Shown here in pieces: positions 1-8,161 of a stretch of 64,000 nt of DNA. Each line of letters starts with the position of its first letter. Positions within the stretch are counted from its first letter, which is position 1. The notes below the pieces were generated by a model. That model worked only from the letters and a program-made list of their open reading frames with translations. It had not been told where the DNA came from and did not search any database. Position numbers and translations under genes: made by a program. The stretch covers positions 1 through 64,000 of the forward strand of contig CABSMJ010000005.1 in assembly GCA_902478785.1 (NCBI GenBank), in the 5' to 3' direction. Origin of the DNA: an uncultured Oscillospiraceae bacterium (lineage in GTDB: Bacteria > Bacillota > Clostridia > Oscillospirales > Oscillospiraceae).

Positions 1-47
1 AAGCTACGCCGTTTCCTGAAAACATTCTTATGCTGTTTTATGCGTGC

Positions 48-70
48 CGCCCCGACAGGGCGCGTTTTTT
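48..70 (+). terminator. Intrinsic terminator of a gene lying left of the window
   Basis: CGCCC (48-52) pairs with GGGCG (58-62) and is followed by six T at 65-70. It would end a plus-strand transcript entering from the left. One frame (AGC TAC GCC GTT TCC TGA, 2-19) could be the last codons of that gene, but the stretch is too short to be sure. Confidence 0.55.
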
Positions 71-890
71 ATTGCGATAAGTACTCCTCCAGGCACAGCC
101 CGCCATCCATGATGGCCCGGGCGGCCTCGGCGCCCACATAGCGGTAGTGCCAGGGCTCATAGGCCACGCCGGTGAGGGCGCTTTTGTCCGTGGGATAGCG
201 GAGGATGAAGCCGTAATCGGCGCAGTGGGCCATGAGCCACTGCTGGACTGGCGTGTCCTCCTGGGCCTCGTCCAGCAGCTGATAGGAGATGTCCACGATA
301 TCCACCGCCAGGCCCGCCTGGTGCTCACTGGCGCCCGGCCGGGCCACCCAGCGGGCGGCCTCCTGCTCCGCCCGGGCCTGGTCCATGCCCTGGCTGAGGC
401 AGCTGCGGACCTTTTTCTCATAGAGCGCCTCCTGCTTGTCCCAGGTGCGGTAGGATGAGCAGATCAGCGGCGAGAGGCCTGCCGCCCGGGCGCCGGAGAG
501 CATCTCCTCCAGAGCGCCGGCGATCCGGCTGTCCACCTGATGTCCGCCGGAGACCTCCGTCAGCTCCGGCGCCGGGGCCTCCCGGTTCAGCAGGTGATCG
601 CCGTTGATGAGCGTCAGGTACCAGGGGTCGGGCTCCTGCACGGTCTCAGATGCCTCCGGGGTCGTCTCTTGGGGCAGCCGGACCAGCCCTTGTACCGTCG
701 GCTCCTCTTCGCCGCTCCGCCTCTCCGGCTCCAGCGCGGAGGCCCGGCCCAGGAAAAAGCCGCCGGCAAATACCACCGCGCACAGCAGAAGGATGCCCAG
801 GGACCAAAAGCCCACCGGCGCCGAAGCCGCTCCTCTCCGCCTGCGCCGGACCGGACGGGTGCCGGTCCTCTCTCTTGGATGCTCATTCAT
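69..890 (-). CDS. VanY-like D-alanyl-D-alanine carboxypeptidase (M15B), membrane-anchored
   Basis: 273 aa. An Arg-rich cytoplasmic start is followed by one membrane segment (about residues 27-48), an acidic linker, and a C-terminal M15B peptidase domain. The zinc and catalytic signatures are visible: SSYRT, then SEHQAGLAVDIVD (the SxHxxGxAxD zinc motif), and EPWHYRYVG (E-x-W-H). Members of the family remove the terminal D-Ala from peptidoglycan stem peptides outside the membrane. It is the last gene after the response regulator, histidine kinase and a hypothetical protein (78-bp gap to the latter), which suggests, as inference, that the two-component system concerns the cell wall. Confidence 0.88.
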   Translation of the reverse strand: MNEHPRERTGTRPVRRRRRGAASAPVGFWSLGILLLCAVVFAGGFFLGRASALEPERRSGEEEPTVQGLVRLPQETTPEASETVQEPDPWYLTLINGDHLLNREAPAPELTEVSGGHQVDSRIAGALEEMLSGARAAGLSPLICSSYRTWDKQEALYEKKVRSCLSQGMDQARAEQEAARWVARPGASEHQAGLAVDIVDISYQLLDEAQEDTPVQQWLMAHCADYGFILRYPTDKSALTGVAYEPWHYRYVGAEAARAIMDGGLCLEEYLSQ

Positions 891-968
891 GGCTTGTCTC
901 TCCTTTCCTTTTCGCCATGATACCCCGGCATCCCGTCAGATCTCCCTCATTTTCCCATCTTTTCGGCA

Positions 969-1715
969 TCATCCCGCCGCTTTGGGGCTGTCCTGCCCGG
1001 CAGTGGACATCCCTATGGAGTTGATCCAAAGGATATCGCGCTCCAAAAGCACCTCATACTGCACCGCGCACGCCGGCAGAAGGAAGATCGCTGTCCGCTT
1101 GCCCTCCTCCAGCAGCTCCGCCTCCAGGTCCAGCGTCTCGAAAAAGGCCTCGCCCACTCCCCCGGGAGAGGGCAGGAGCTGGCTTGCCCCCGGCCAGGAC
1201 AAGTACAGCTGCACCACCGTTCCGGTGTCCTCGTCCAGGACCAGATCCAGGCTGCCTCCAAATCTGTCATAGGAGCACCAGAGGCTGAGGAAGCTGGCGC
1301 TGACGCCGCTGCTCTGGCTGCGCAGCAGCATCCGCTCTCCGCCAGCCACCACAGGGGGCTCCGTCCCCAGCTCCTCCGGCACCACGCCTGCCTCCACCAG
1401 GCTTTCCACCGCGGCCACAGCGGCCTGGTCCCAGCTCCCGGCGCCGTCCTCTCTTTCCTCCGTCTCCACCATCAGGTCCTGGGTGAAATAAGATACCGCG
1501 CTGTTGTCCCGGCTCCAGATCCCCAGCAGCGTCAGCTTCTCCTCCAGGGAAGCCGGACGGGTGGGCAAGCCACCGGCCACCTCCATGGCTTCGGCATGGA
1601 CCCGGCCCAGGAGCCGGGCGTCCCGGGCCCGGGACACGCTCTGGGGCAGCAGCATGGCCCCCAGCACCACCAGACAGGTCAGCCCCACCGGCAGCCAGGT
1701 CTTTTTCCCCTTCAT
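969..1715 (-). CDS. Hypothetical membrane-anchored protein of a two-component operon
   Basis: 248 aa, not recognised. The start MKGKKTWLPVG is chosen because its ATG overlaps the stop of the kinase gene (ATGA, 1712-1715). One hydrophobic segment at residues 7-25 looks like a signal anchor, leaving an extracytoplasmic domain rich in acidic residues. Translational coupling to the kinase suggests an accessory or sensing partner, but no family can be named. It could also be part of a cell-wall output together with the VanY-like protein downstream. Confidence 0.7.
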   Translation of the reverse strand: MKGKKTWLPVGLTCLVVLGAMLLPQSVSRARDARLLGRVHAEAMEVAGGLPTRPASLEEKLTLLGIWSRDNSAVSYFTQDLMVETEEREDGAGSWDQAAVAAVESLVEAGVVPEELGTEPPVVAGGERMLLRSQSSGVSASFLSLWCSYDRFGGSLDLVLDEDTGTVVQLYLSWPGASQLLPSPGGVGEAFFETLDLEAELLEEGKRTAIFLLPACAVQYEVLLERDILWINSIGMSTAGQDSPKAAG

Positions 1716-3115
1716 TCCGTCTCCCCTCCCTTCAAGTGGACGCTGACGCGGGTGCCCCGGCCCTCCTGGCTCTGAAGCTCCAGGCGGCCGCCGTGAAGCT
1801 CCACCACCCGCCGGCACAGCGCCAGGCCCAGCCCGGCGCCGCCCTGGGCCCGGGCCCGGGACTTGTCCACCATATAAAAGGGTTCTGTCACCCGCGCCAG
1901 GTCCTCCGCCGGAATCCCCTTGCCGTTGTCCGTTACCGAAATGCAGTAGCCGCCTTCCTCCTTCGTCCCCTCCAGCTGGATGACGCCGCCCCGGTCCAGG
2001 GCCTTTCGGGCGTTGTCCAGCAGATTCAAACAGACCGTCTCCATCAAGTCCGGCTCCAGAGGCACCCGCCCCGGCGCTGCCCGGAGCTGCAGCTGCACTC
2101 CTGCCCGGTCCAGAGCCGGGCGAAAGGTCCCTGCCACCCGGGACAAAAAGTGCTCCATGTCCGTCTGCCGCAGGGGAAAATCCTGCCGCTCCAGGACAAT
2201 CAGGTCTATCAGCTTCCGGCTCAGGGCCTCCAGCCGCCGCCCCTCCTGAAAGATGTAGTCCGCGCTCTGCCGCACCTGCTCCCGGCTCAGAGGCCGGGAG
2301 CGGATCAGGTCCGCATAGCCGATGATGGAGGTCAGAGGCGTCTTGCTCTCATGGGCAAAGCTGCCCAGAAAATCACTCTGCCGCCGGGCGGCGTCGGTAA
2401 GGGCCTGGACCTGTCCCTCCAGCTGCTCCGCCATGGCGTTGAAGTCCCGGGAGAGCTGGCCCAGCTCGTCGTCGCTGTCCACTTTCACCCGCTGATGCAG
2501 CTGCCCGCCGGCCATGGCCCGGGCCGCCTGGGACAGCCGCCCCAGCGGCCGCAGCATCAGCGCGCTGACCCCCAGGGACATGAGGGCCACCGCCGCCAAA
2601 AGCCCCAGCATCAGCCAGGAAAAGCGCTGGTACTGCTCCTGCCGGGTGGTGAAGATGGCCCCCACCTCCCGGCAGTTTTCCAGGTACAGCGTACCGTCGG
2701 CCAGGACCAGAGGACTGGCAGCGTGGAGGTAGGTGCGCTCCCCCAGCCGCTCCAGCTCCCAGCCCCGCTGCCCCTCCTTCAGGGCGCCGCACAGCTGGGC
2801 GTCCACCGGCAGCGTGCCGCTGCCGCCTATGTTTTCCCCGTCGGCGGTGCTCAACCGAAAGGCCACCTGGCCCTGGTTGGTGGTGATCTCCAGATGGTCG
2901 GCCAGCGCCCCCGCCTCCCGGATGCCTGCCGCCTGACCGGACTCCAGCTCCCGGGCCAGGGTGTAGCGCAGCAGGTCGTTTTCCTCATAGACCGCCGTCA
3001 CCTCCCGGTCCAGAGCGGTCTGGAACTGGGCGTCGATGAGCACGAAGCTGCCGATGGCGCAGGCCGTCAGTGTGATGGCCAACATGCTGCAAAAGAGCTT
3101 CCAGAAAAGGCCCAT
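1712..3115 (-). CDS. Sensor histidine kinase
   Basis: 467 aa from the ATG at 3115, two bases after the response regulator stop. Architecture: TM1 (about 5-27), an extracytoplasmic sensing loop of about 135 residues, TM2, HAMP (MLRPLGRLSQAARAMAGG), HisKA and HATPase_c. The H box reads FAHESKTPLTS, slightly unlike the usual HELRTPLT. The N box (NLLDNARKAL), G1 (DNGKGIP) and G2 (GGAGLGLAL) are intact, so the protein should be an active kinase. It is the partner of the adjacent OmpR-type regulator. The stimulus is unknown; the VanY-like and serine hydrolase neighbours point to the envelope. Confidence 0.93.
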   Translation of the reverse strand: MGLFWKLFCSMLAITLTACAIGSFVLIDAQFQTALDREVTAVYEENDLLRYTLARELESGQAAGIREAGALADHLEITTNQGQVAFRLSTADGENIGGSGTLPVDAQLCGALKEGQRGWELERLGERTYLHAASPLVLADGTLYLENCREVGAIFTTRQEQYQRFSWLMLGLLAAVALMSLGVSALMLRPLGRLSQAARAMAGGQLHQRVKVDSDDELGQLSRDFNAMAEQLEGQVQALTDAARRQSDFLGSFAHESKTPLTSIIGYADLIRSRPLSREQVRQSADYIFQEGRRLEALSRKLIDLIVLERQDFPLRQTDMEHFLSRVAGTFRPALDRAGVQLQLRAAPGRVPLEPDLMETVCLNLLDNARKALDRGGVIQLEGTKEEGGYCISVTDNGKGIPAEDLARVTEPFYMVDKSRARAQGGAGLGLALCRRVVELHGGRLELQSQEGRGTRVSVHLKGGETE

Positions 3116-3117
3116 CC

Positions 3118-3774
3118 CTACACCTCCAGCCGGTAGCCCACCTTGTACACCGCCACCAGCCGCTTCTCCAGCCCCAGCTTCCGGCGCATCCGCTGGATGT
3201 GCAGGTCCACGGTGCGGCTGTCTCCCAGGAAGGGCTCGCCCCACACCCGCTCGTAGATCCGGTCCCGGTACAGGGCCACATTCTTATTCTGCAAAAAGAG
3301 CAGCAGCAGGTCATACTCCTTGGCCGTCAGGGCCACGGCCTCCTCCCCCCGGCGCACCACCCGGGAGACGGTGTCCACCCGAATGTCCGGGGGCAGCTCC
3401 AGAATACGGCCGGTCTTGCCGCAGCGGCGCAGCACCGTCTCCACCCGGGCCAGCAGCTCCATGAGCTCAAAGGGCTTGGTGATGTAGTCCTCCGCTCCCA
3501 GCCGCAGGCCCCGGACCCGGTCCTGGAGCGCTCCCTTGGCAGTGAGAAAGATCACCGGCACGTCCAGCGTCCGGCAGTAGTCCAGCAGCTCATAGCCGTC
3601 TATCCCCGGCAGCATGATGTCCAGCAGGGCCAGGTCAAAGGACTCCTGCTCCAGACGGTCCGCCGCCGCGGCTCCGTCCCGGGCCCAGACGCAGCGGTAC
3701 CCCGCCCCCTCCAGAGCAGTGCGGACCAGCTTGGCGATGGGGGCCTCGTCCTCGGCGATCAGGATCTTGTTCAC
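3118..3774 (-). CDS. OmpR/PhoB-family response regulator
   Basis: 218 aa. I place the start at GTG 3774 because AGGAGGT stands about 7 bases upstream and the length then matches the family; an in-frame start at 3840 would add 22 odd residues and lie at or upstream of the likely promoter. The receiver domain has the acidic pair (EDE), phosphoacceptor Asp52 (LLDIMLPG), conserved Thr and Lys (LTAK, TKPF). The C-terminal winged helix ends in the DNA-binding segment SRTVDLHIQRMRRKLG and the wing GYRLEV. It is transcribed first in the operon and divergently from the serine hydrolase at 3991. Confidence 0.93.
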   Translation of the reverse strand: MNKILIAEDEAPIAKLVRTALEGAGYRCVWARDGAAAADRLEQESFDLALLDIMLPGIDGYELLDYCRTLDVPVIFLTAKGALQDRVRGLRLGAEDYITKPFELMELLARVETVLRRCGKTGRILELPPDIRVDTVSRVVRRGEEAVALTAKEYDLLLLFLQNKNVALYRDRIYERVWGEPFLGDSRTVDLHIQRMRRKLGLEKRLVAVYKVGYRLEV

Positions 3775-3905
3775 GGTACTCACCTCCTGCAAAGCAGTAT
3801 ACACCAAAGTGCCATCATTTTTGTATCTTTTTCCCTGCACCGCCCCGGAAAGCTGGCGGAGAGCAGAAGTCCGCCGTAAAAAAGGAAATTTTCACCCTCC
3901 GGGCC

Positions 3906-3936
3906 TTGACTTTCCCCCTGGTGGATGGTCTATACT
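3906..3936 (+). promoter_or_regulatory. MerR-type promoter with 19-bp spacer and dyad, upstream of the serine hydrolase
   Basis: TTGACT (3906-3911) and TATACT (3931-3936) are 19 bases apart, longer than the optimal 17. The spacer holds an imperfect dyad (TTTCCCCC near GTGGATGGT). This is the arrangement bound and untwisted by MerR-family activators. Nearly the same sequence occurs at 61684-61714 in front of the MerR gene of this window. Confidence 0.7.
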
Positions 3937-3990
3937 GGCACCATCACTTCACCAAAGCGCCCGGCGCCCCGGGCGGGAAAGGAAGAGGAA

Positions 3991-6060
3991 ATGAGAAAGA
4001 CATGGAAAGGCCGCCTGGCGGCCGCGGCTTTGAGCCTGAGCCTCAGTCTGAGCCTGGCGGTGCCGGCCCTGGCGGAGGACACCGCCCCCCTTACCCGGGA
4101 GGAATCCGCCGCCCAGGCCGCGGGCTACGCCATGCAGTACGGCGGCGCCGCCAGCATCCAGTACGCTGTGTGGCAGGACGGGAAGATCACCCTGGCGGGC
4201 CACAGCGGCGTCTACTCCAAGACGGAGAACCGGGTGCTGCTGGACACGGACCTGTACGGCATCGGCTCCGTGAGCAAGATCTATACCACCGTGGCGGTGA
4301 TGCAGCTGGTGGAAAAGGGCCGCATCCAGCTGGACGCCCCCGTCACCCGGTACCTGCCCCGGTTCAAGATGGCGGACGCGCGGTACAAGCAGATCACCGT
4401 GCGGATGCTCCTGAACCACTCCTCCGGCCTTATGGGCACCTCCCAGGCCGACGCCTTCCTCTTTGACGACACGGACCGCTCCGCCACCGAGGACCTGCTG
4501 GAGCGGCTTTCCACCCAGCGGCTCAAGGCCGACCCGGGGGCTTACAGCGTCTACTGCAACGACGGCTTCACCCTGGCGGAGCTGGTGGTGGAGGCGGTGT
4601 CCGGCATGGACTTCCCCACCTATGTCCGCAAGAACATCCTGACCCCCGCGGGTCTTGAAAGCACCTTCGCCCCCCAGGAGGATTTTGACGTGTCCCGGCT
4701 GGTGAAGACCTATCTCACGGCCGAGGACACCCGGGCCCTCAGTCAGGACTGCCTGGGCATCGTGGGCACCGGCGGCCTCTACGCCAGCGCCTCGGACCTG
4801 GCCGCCTTCGGCGGCGCCCTGACGGGCTCCAAGCTCCTCTCCAGCACCTCCCGCCAGGCCATGGCCAGCGCCGAATACGACCGGGGCATCTGGCCCGAGG
4901 ATACCGACGACGTGCTCAGCTATGGCCTGGGCTGGGACTGCGTGGAATTCGCGCCCTTCTCTTACAATGGCATCCAGGCCCTGGTCAAGGGCGGCGACAC
5001 CCAGTACTATCACGCAGGACTGGTGGTGCTGCCGGAGTACAACATGGCCGCGGCGGTGCTGACCTCCGGCGGCGTGTCCACCTACAATGAGATGGCCGCC
5101 TGCCGGATGCTCATTGACGCCCTGGCGGAGCAGGGGGTGCAGGTGGACGAGACCGCCCCCACCCTGCCAGCGGCCCAGAGCGCCCCCATGCCCGCGGAGC
5201 TGACGGCCCTGAGCGGCTACTACGGCGCCACCACCGCCCAGTACAAAGTGGACATCACCTCTGACGGCAAGCTGACATTGCGCTATCTCACCACCCCCAG
5301 CCTGGGCAGCCAGACCTTCACCTATTATAGCGACGGCACCTTCCGGGACGCCACCGGCACCGCCCTCATGGCCCTGGTGCAGGAGGACAACGGCCAGGTG
5401 TATCTCTACCAGAAGACCTGCGCCCAGCTGCCGGGCTTGGGATTGATGCCCGTGTCCAACTACGCGGCGGTGAAGATGGCGGAGAACACTCCCTCGAAGG
5501 AGGCCCAGGCCGCCTGGGACAAGCTCAATAACACGGGGCTGCTGCTCATGAGTGAAAAGGCCAGCTCCCAGCTGTGGCTCTCCGCCCTGACCCCGGCAGC
5601 GGAGGTGCCGGAGTATGTGCCCGGCTACATCGGCGCGGCCAAGATCATCGACGAGACCCGGGCGGAGTTCGCCATCCAGCTGCCCGGCGTGGGCGGCCGG
5701 GACGGCCAGGACTTCACCCTGGAGGAGCGGGACGGCATCACCTGGTACATCACCAGCACCGGCCTTGCCTTCGCCGACGCCTCCATCCTCCGGCCCATCT
5801 ATGGCGGAAAGGGCTCCTACTGCACCATCCTGGAGGAGGACTGCGCCCGGTGGTACTCCACCGGCGCCTACGGCGGCTACACCATGACGGTGGACCTGCC
5901 CCAGGACGGCGGCTTCACCGTCTACGACGCCAAGGGCACGGCAGTGGCCTCCTCTGCCGCCTGGGGCGACACCTCCGTGGTGCTGCCGAAGGACGGCTAC
6001 GTGGCCTTCGCCGGCGAAGTGGGCGAGCAGTTCCATCTGACCTTCACCCCCGCCGCCTGA
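3991..6060 (+). CDS. Secreted beta-lactamase-fold serine hydrolase with long C-terminal extension
   Basis: 689 aa. The start at 3991 follows GGAAGAGGAA and gives a signal peptide (MRKTWKGRL, a Leu/Ser-rich core, cleavage near ALA-ED at 28-30). The class C beta-lactamase/D-Ala-D-Ala peptidase fold occupies about residues 35-405: Ser93-Val-Ser-Lys96 (SxxK), Tyr188-Cys-Asn190 (YxN), and an HAG triad later. About 280 residues follow, probably two beta-rich domains (AELTALSGYYGA, then a second block), as seen in the "serine hydrolase" relatives of PBP4/EstB. The substrate may be peptidoglycan peptides or esters; the sequence does not decide. It stands alone between a MerR-type promoter and a strong terminator. 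Confidence 0.88.
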   Translation: MRKTWKGRLAAAALSLSLSLSLAVPALAEDTAPLTREESAAQAAGYAMQYGGAASIQYAVWQDGKITLAGHSGVYSKTENRVLLDTDLYGIGSVSKIYTTVAVMQLVEKGRIQLDAPVTRYLPRFKMADARYKQITVRMLLNHSSGLMGTSQADAFLFDDTDRSATEDLLERLSTQRLKADPGAYSVYCNDGFTLAELVVEAVSGMDFPTYVRKNILTPAGLESTFAPQEDFDVSRLVKTYLTAEDTRALSQDCLGIVGTGGLYASASDLAAFGGALTGSKLLSSTSRQAMASAEYDRGIWPEDTDDVLSYGLGWDCVEFAPFSYNGIQALVKGGDTQYYHAGLVVLPEYNMAAAVLTSGGVSTYNEMAACRMLIDALAEQGVQVDETAPTLPAAQSAPMPAELTALSGYYGATTAQYKVDITSDGKLTLRYLTTPSLGSQTFTYYSDGTFRDATGTALMALVQEDNGQVYLYQKTCAQLPGLGLMPVSNYAAVKMAENTPSKEAQAAWDKLNNTGLLLMSEKASSQLWLSALTPAAEVPEYVPGYIGAAKIIDETRAEFAIQLPGVGGRDGQDFTLEERDGITWYITSTGLAFADASILRPIYGGKGSYCTILEEDCARWYSTGAYGGYTMTVDLPQDGGFTVYDAKGTAVASSAAWGDTSVVLPKDGYVAFAGEVGEQFHLTFTPAA

Positions 6061-6071
6061 CCCTTTGCAAA

Positions 6072-6109
6072 AAAACGCCCCGCATCCCAACGAGGATGCG
6101 GGGCGTTTT
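6072..6109. terminator. Bidirectional intrinsic terminator
   Basis: The arm 6072-6087 (AAAACGCCCCGCATCC) is perfectly complementary to 6094-6109, with a 6-base loop and T runs on both strands. It ends the serine hydrolase from the left and the aldolase operon from the right. Confidence 0.93.
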
Positions 6110-6119
6110 CTCTCTTTTC

Positions 6120-6956
6120 TCAGGCCCGACCCTGGGCGCCGAAGAGGCGCATTTTTTCCTCCGCGGCAGCCTGGATGGCCTTTGTCTGGGCCTCCATCAG
6201 CTCGGTCATGGCCGTGGCGCCGGCGGCCAGAGCCGCCTGGGCCGCCCGGGCACCTGCCAGGTTCAGATCGGTGAAGATGTTCACCTTACTGATGCCCCGG
6301 CGGATGCTCTCCCGGAAGTCCTCATCGCTCAGGCCGCTGCCGCCGTGGAGCACCAGCGGCGTAGGGATGGTGCGGGCGATGGTCTCGATGCGGTCAAAGT
6401 CCAGCTTGGGCGGCAGCTTGTAGGCCCCGTGGGCGGTGCCCACGGCGATGGCCAGGGCGTCCACCTGGGTCCTGGCCGCGAAGTCCGCCGCCTGGCGGGG
6501 GTCCGTGTAGTATCGGGTGGGGTCGTCGCTGCCGGCGGCGTCCCCCACATGGCCCAGCTCCGCCTCCACTGTGGCACCAAAGGCGTGGGCGATCCGGGTC
6601 ATCTCCGACACCTTCCGCACGTTCTCCTCATAGCTCTCGGTGGAGCAGTCGTACATGATGGAAGTGAAGCCCAGCTTTAAGGCCTCCATGCACTTTTCAA
6701 AGGTCAGGCCGTGGTCGTAGTGGACCACCACCGGCACACTGGCCCGCCGGGCCATGGGCAGCAGCACGTCCGCCACGTTTTCCAGGGGCGATGAGGGCAG
6801 CAGCACCTCCGCCGTCCCCACGATCACCGGCGCCCGCAGCTTCTCCGCCGCGCCGATGACGCCCCGGGCCATCTCCGTATCCAGGGCGTTGAACAGCCCC
6901 ACCGCGTACCCGCCGGACCGGGCCTGGGGCAGCACATCATTCAAATGGACCAGCAT
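6120..6956 (-). CDS. Class II fructose-bisphosphate/tagatose-bisphosphate-type aldolase
   Basis: 278 aa from the ATG at 6956, preceded by GAGGAGGAACATGGG. The zinc-dependent class II aldolase family is shown by VVHYDHG (metal ligand His), the Glu-rich segment ATVEAELGHVG, GTAHGAY and the glycine loop LHGGSGL, followed by KVNIFTDLN. The family cleaves ketose (bis)phosphates to DHAP and an aldehyde. It lies 13 bases after a PfkB sugar kinase and behind a xylose-isomerase-like gene, so a ketose-1-phosphate from that kinase is a plausible substrate. The exact sugar cannot be read from sequence. Confidence 0.88.
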   Translation of the reverse strand: MLVHLNDVLPQARSGGYAVGLFNALDTEMARGVIGAAEKLRAPVIVGTAEVLLPSSPLENVADVLLPMARRASVPVVVHYDHGLTFEKCMEALKLGFTSIMYDCSTESYEENVRKVSEMTRIAHAFGATVEAELGHVGDAAGSDDPTRYYTDPRQAADFAARTQVDALAIAVGTAHGAYKLPPKLDFDRIETIARTIPTPLVLHGGSGLSDEDFRESIRRGISKVNIFTDLNLAGARAAQAALAAGATAMTELMEAQTKAIQAAAEEKMRLFGAQGRA

Positions 6957-6969
6957 CCCATGTTCCTCC

Positions 6970-8091
6970 TCAAATTTCTTGTTGTGCCCAACCGCTGGCG
7001 ATCTTTTCCCGCAGCCAGGGCAGGGTATGCAGACCGCTGACGGCGTCATAGGCCTCCACGCAGCAGGCCCCCTGGGCAGCGGCCAGGGCCGCGCACTCCT
7101 CCGGGCCGCAGCCCTCCAGCGCGGCGGCCAGGAAGGCGGCGATGCAGGTGTCCCCGGCGCCGGTGGCGGAGAGGACCCGCTCCGGCCGGAAGCTGGGCTG
7201 GAAGCCCGCCTTGTCTGCCCACCGGGCCGCCTCCAGAGGCACCCGGGAGCTCACCCGGGCCAAACGGGCGCCGCTGCCGGTGCACCAGCACAGCCCCGGA
7301 GCGCCGCACTTGAGCAGCACCGCTCCGGCTCCCAGCTCCAGACAGCGCCGGGCCAGAGGCATGGCCTCTGTCTCCGGGTCGATGACGTCGGTGAGGCTGC
7401 CGCCGCCGCTGCGGCGGCACCAATCTTCCCACAGGGGGCGGTCCAGCATATAGGCCAGCTCCTCCACGCTGGGGACAAAGAAGTCCACTTCCGGCAGCAC
7501 CCGCTCCAGTACCCGCCGCCAGTCGGTGCGGCCGGCCTCTGTGGTGGGGTCCACCGCCGCCAGGTCCAACGAGGTGGCGCAGCCCGCCGCCCGGGCCCGG
7601 CGGAAGAGCTCCGCCAGCCGCTCCCCGTCCCGGCGGTACATCTCCGGCATCAGGGGCGGATAGCCGAAGTGGAACAGCGCCGCCTCCGCCAGGGCCTCAT
7701 CGGGGATCTCCGCCCCGGTGAAGGTGGCGTTGGCCCCAGGGTGGTGGAGAAAAATCCGGTCCACGCCGGGAGGCGAGAGGACGATGGAGTATGAGGTGGT
7801 GCCCTCCCCGTCCACGATCAGGTCCCCGCCGGCGCCGTAGCGGTCCAGGATCTCCCGGACCATGCCGCCGAAGGCATCGGCGCCCACCTTGCCCATGAGC
7901 CGCACATCAACCCCCAGGGCCTTTAGCCCCAGGCCCGTGTTGGCCACGCTGCCGCCGGTGTGGACGTCCGCTGGCCCCATCTGGACCAGCCGCCCTGGGG
8001 CCAGCAGCTCCCGCAGCTCCCCGCCGTTTTGGGGAAACACCGGCGTCACATCCAGACAGATGTGGCCGGCGGCGATCACCTTAGGTGTCAT
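6970..8091 (-). CDS. PfkB-family carbohydrate kinase
   Basis: 373 aa, a ribokinase-fold sugar kinase, start preceded by AAGGAGGCGGAGAG. Visible signatures: N-terminal GHICLDV, sugar-binding GGSVANTGLGLKALGV, and the C-terminal ATP/anion-hole motif GAGDTCIAAFLAA with the catalytic Asp. It is longer than ribokinase (about 310) because of an insertion around residues 235-290. Its product would be a sugar phosphate for the aldolase gene immediately downstream; with the isomerase upstream this suggests isomerase-kinase-aldolase catabolism of one sugar. Substrate unknown. Confidence 0.88.
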   Translation of the reverse strand: MTPKVIAAGHICLDVTPVFPQNGGELRELLAPGRLVQMGPADVHTGGSVANTGLGLKALGVDVRLMGKVGADAFGGMVREILDRYGAGGDLIVDGEGTTSYSIVLSPPGVDRIFLHHPGANATFTGAEIPDEALAEAALFHFGYPPLMPEMYRRDGERLAELFRRARAAGCATSLDLAAVDPTTEAGRTDWRRVLERVLPEVDFFVPSVEELAYMLDRPLWEDWCRRSGGGSLTDVIDPETEAMPLARRCLELGAGAVLLKCGAPGLCWCTGSGARLARVSSRVPLEAARWADKAGFQPSFRPERVLSATGAGDTCIAAFLAAALEGCGPEECAALAAAQGACCVEAYDAVSGLHTLPWLREKIASGWAQQEI

Positions 8092-8112
8092 CTCTCCGCC
8101 TCCTTCTTGTGC

Positions 8113-8149
8113 CTGTCCGCCTCTCCGGCCAAGCCGGGGAGGCGGACAG
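8113..8149 (-). other. Intercistronic hairpin
   Basis: CTGTCCGCCTC (8113-8123) pairs with GAGGCGGACAG (8139-8149); inside it CCGGC pairs with GCCGG. It sits between the isomerase-like gene and the kinase and lacks a proper T run. It may stabilise or partly terminate the message, raising expression of the first gene over the next two. Confidence 0.6.
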
Positions 8150-8161
8150 CGTGTTTGTTCC

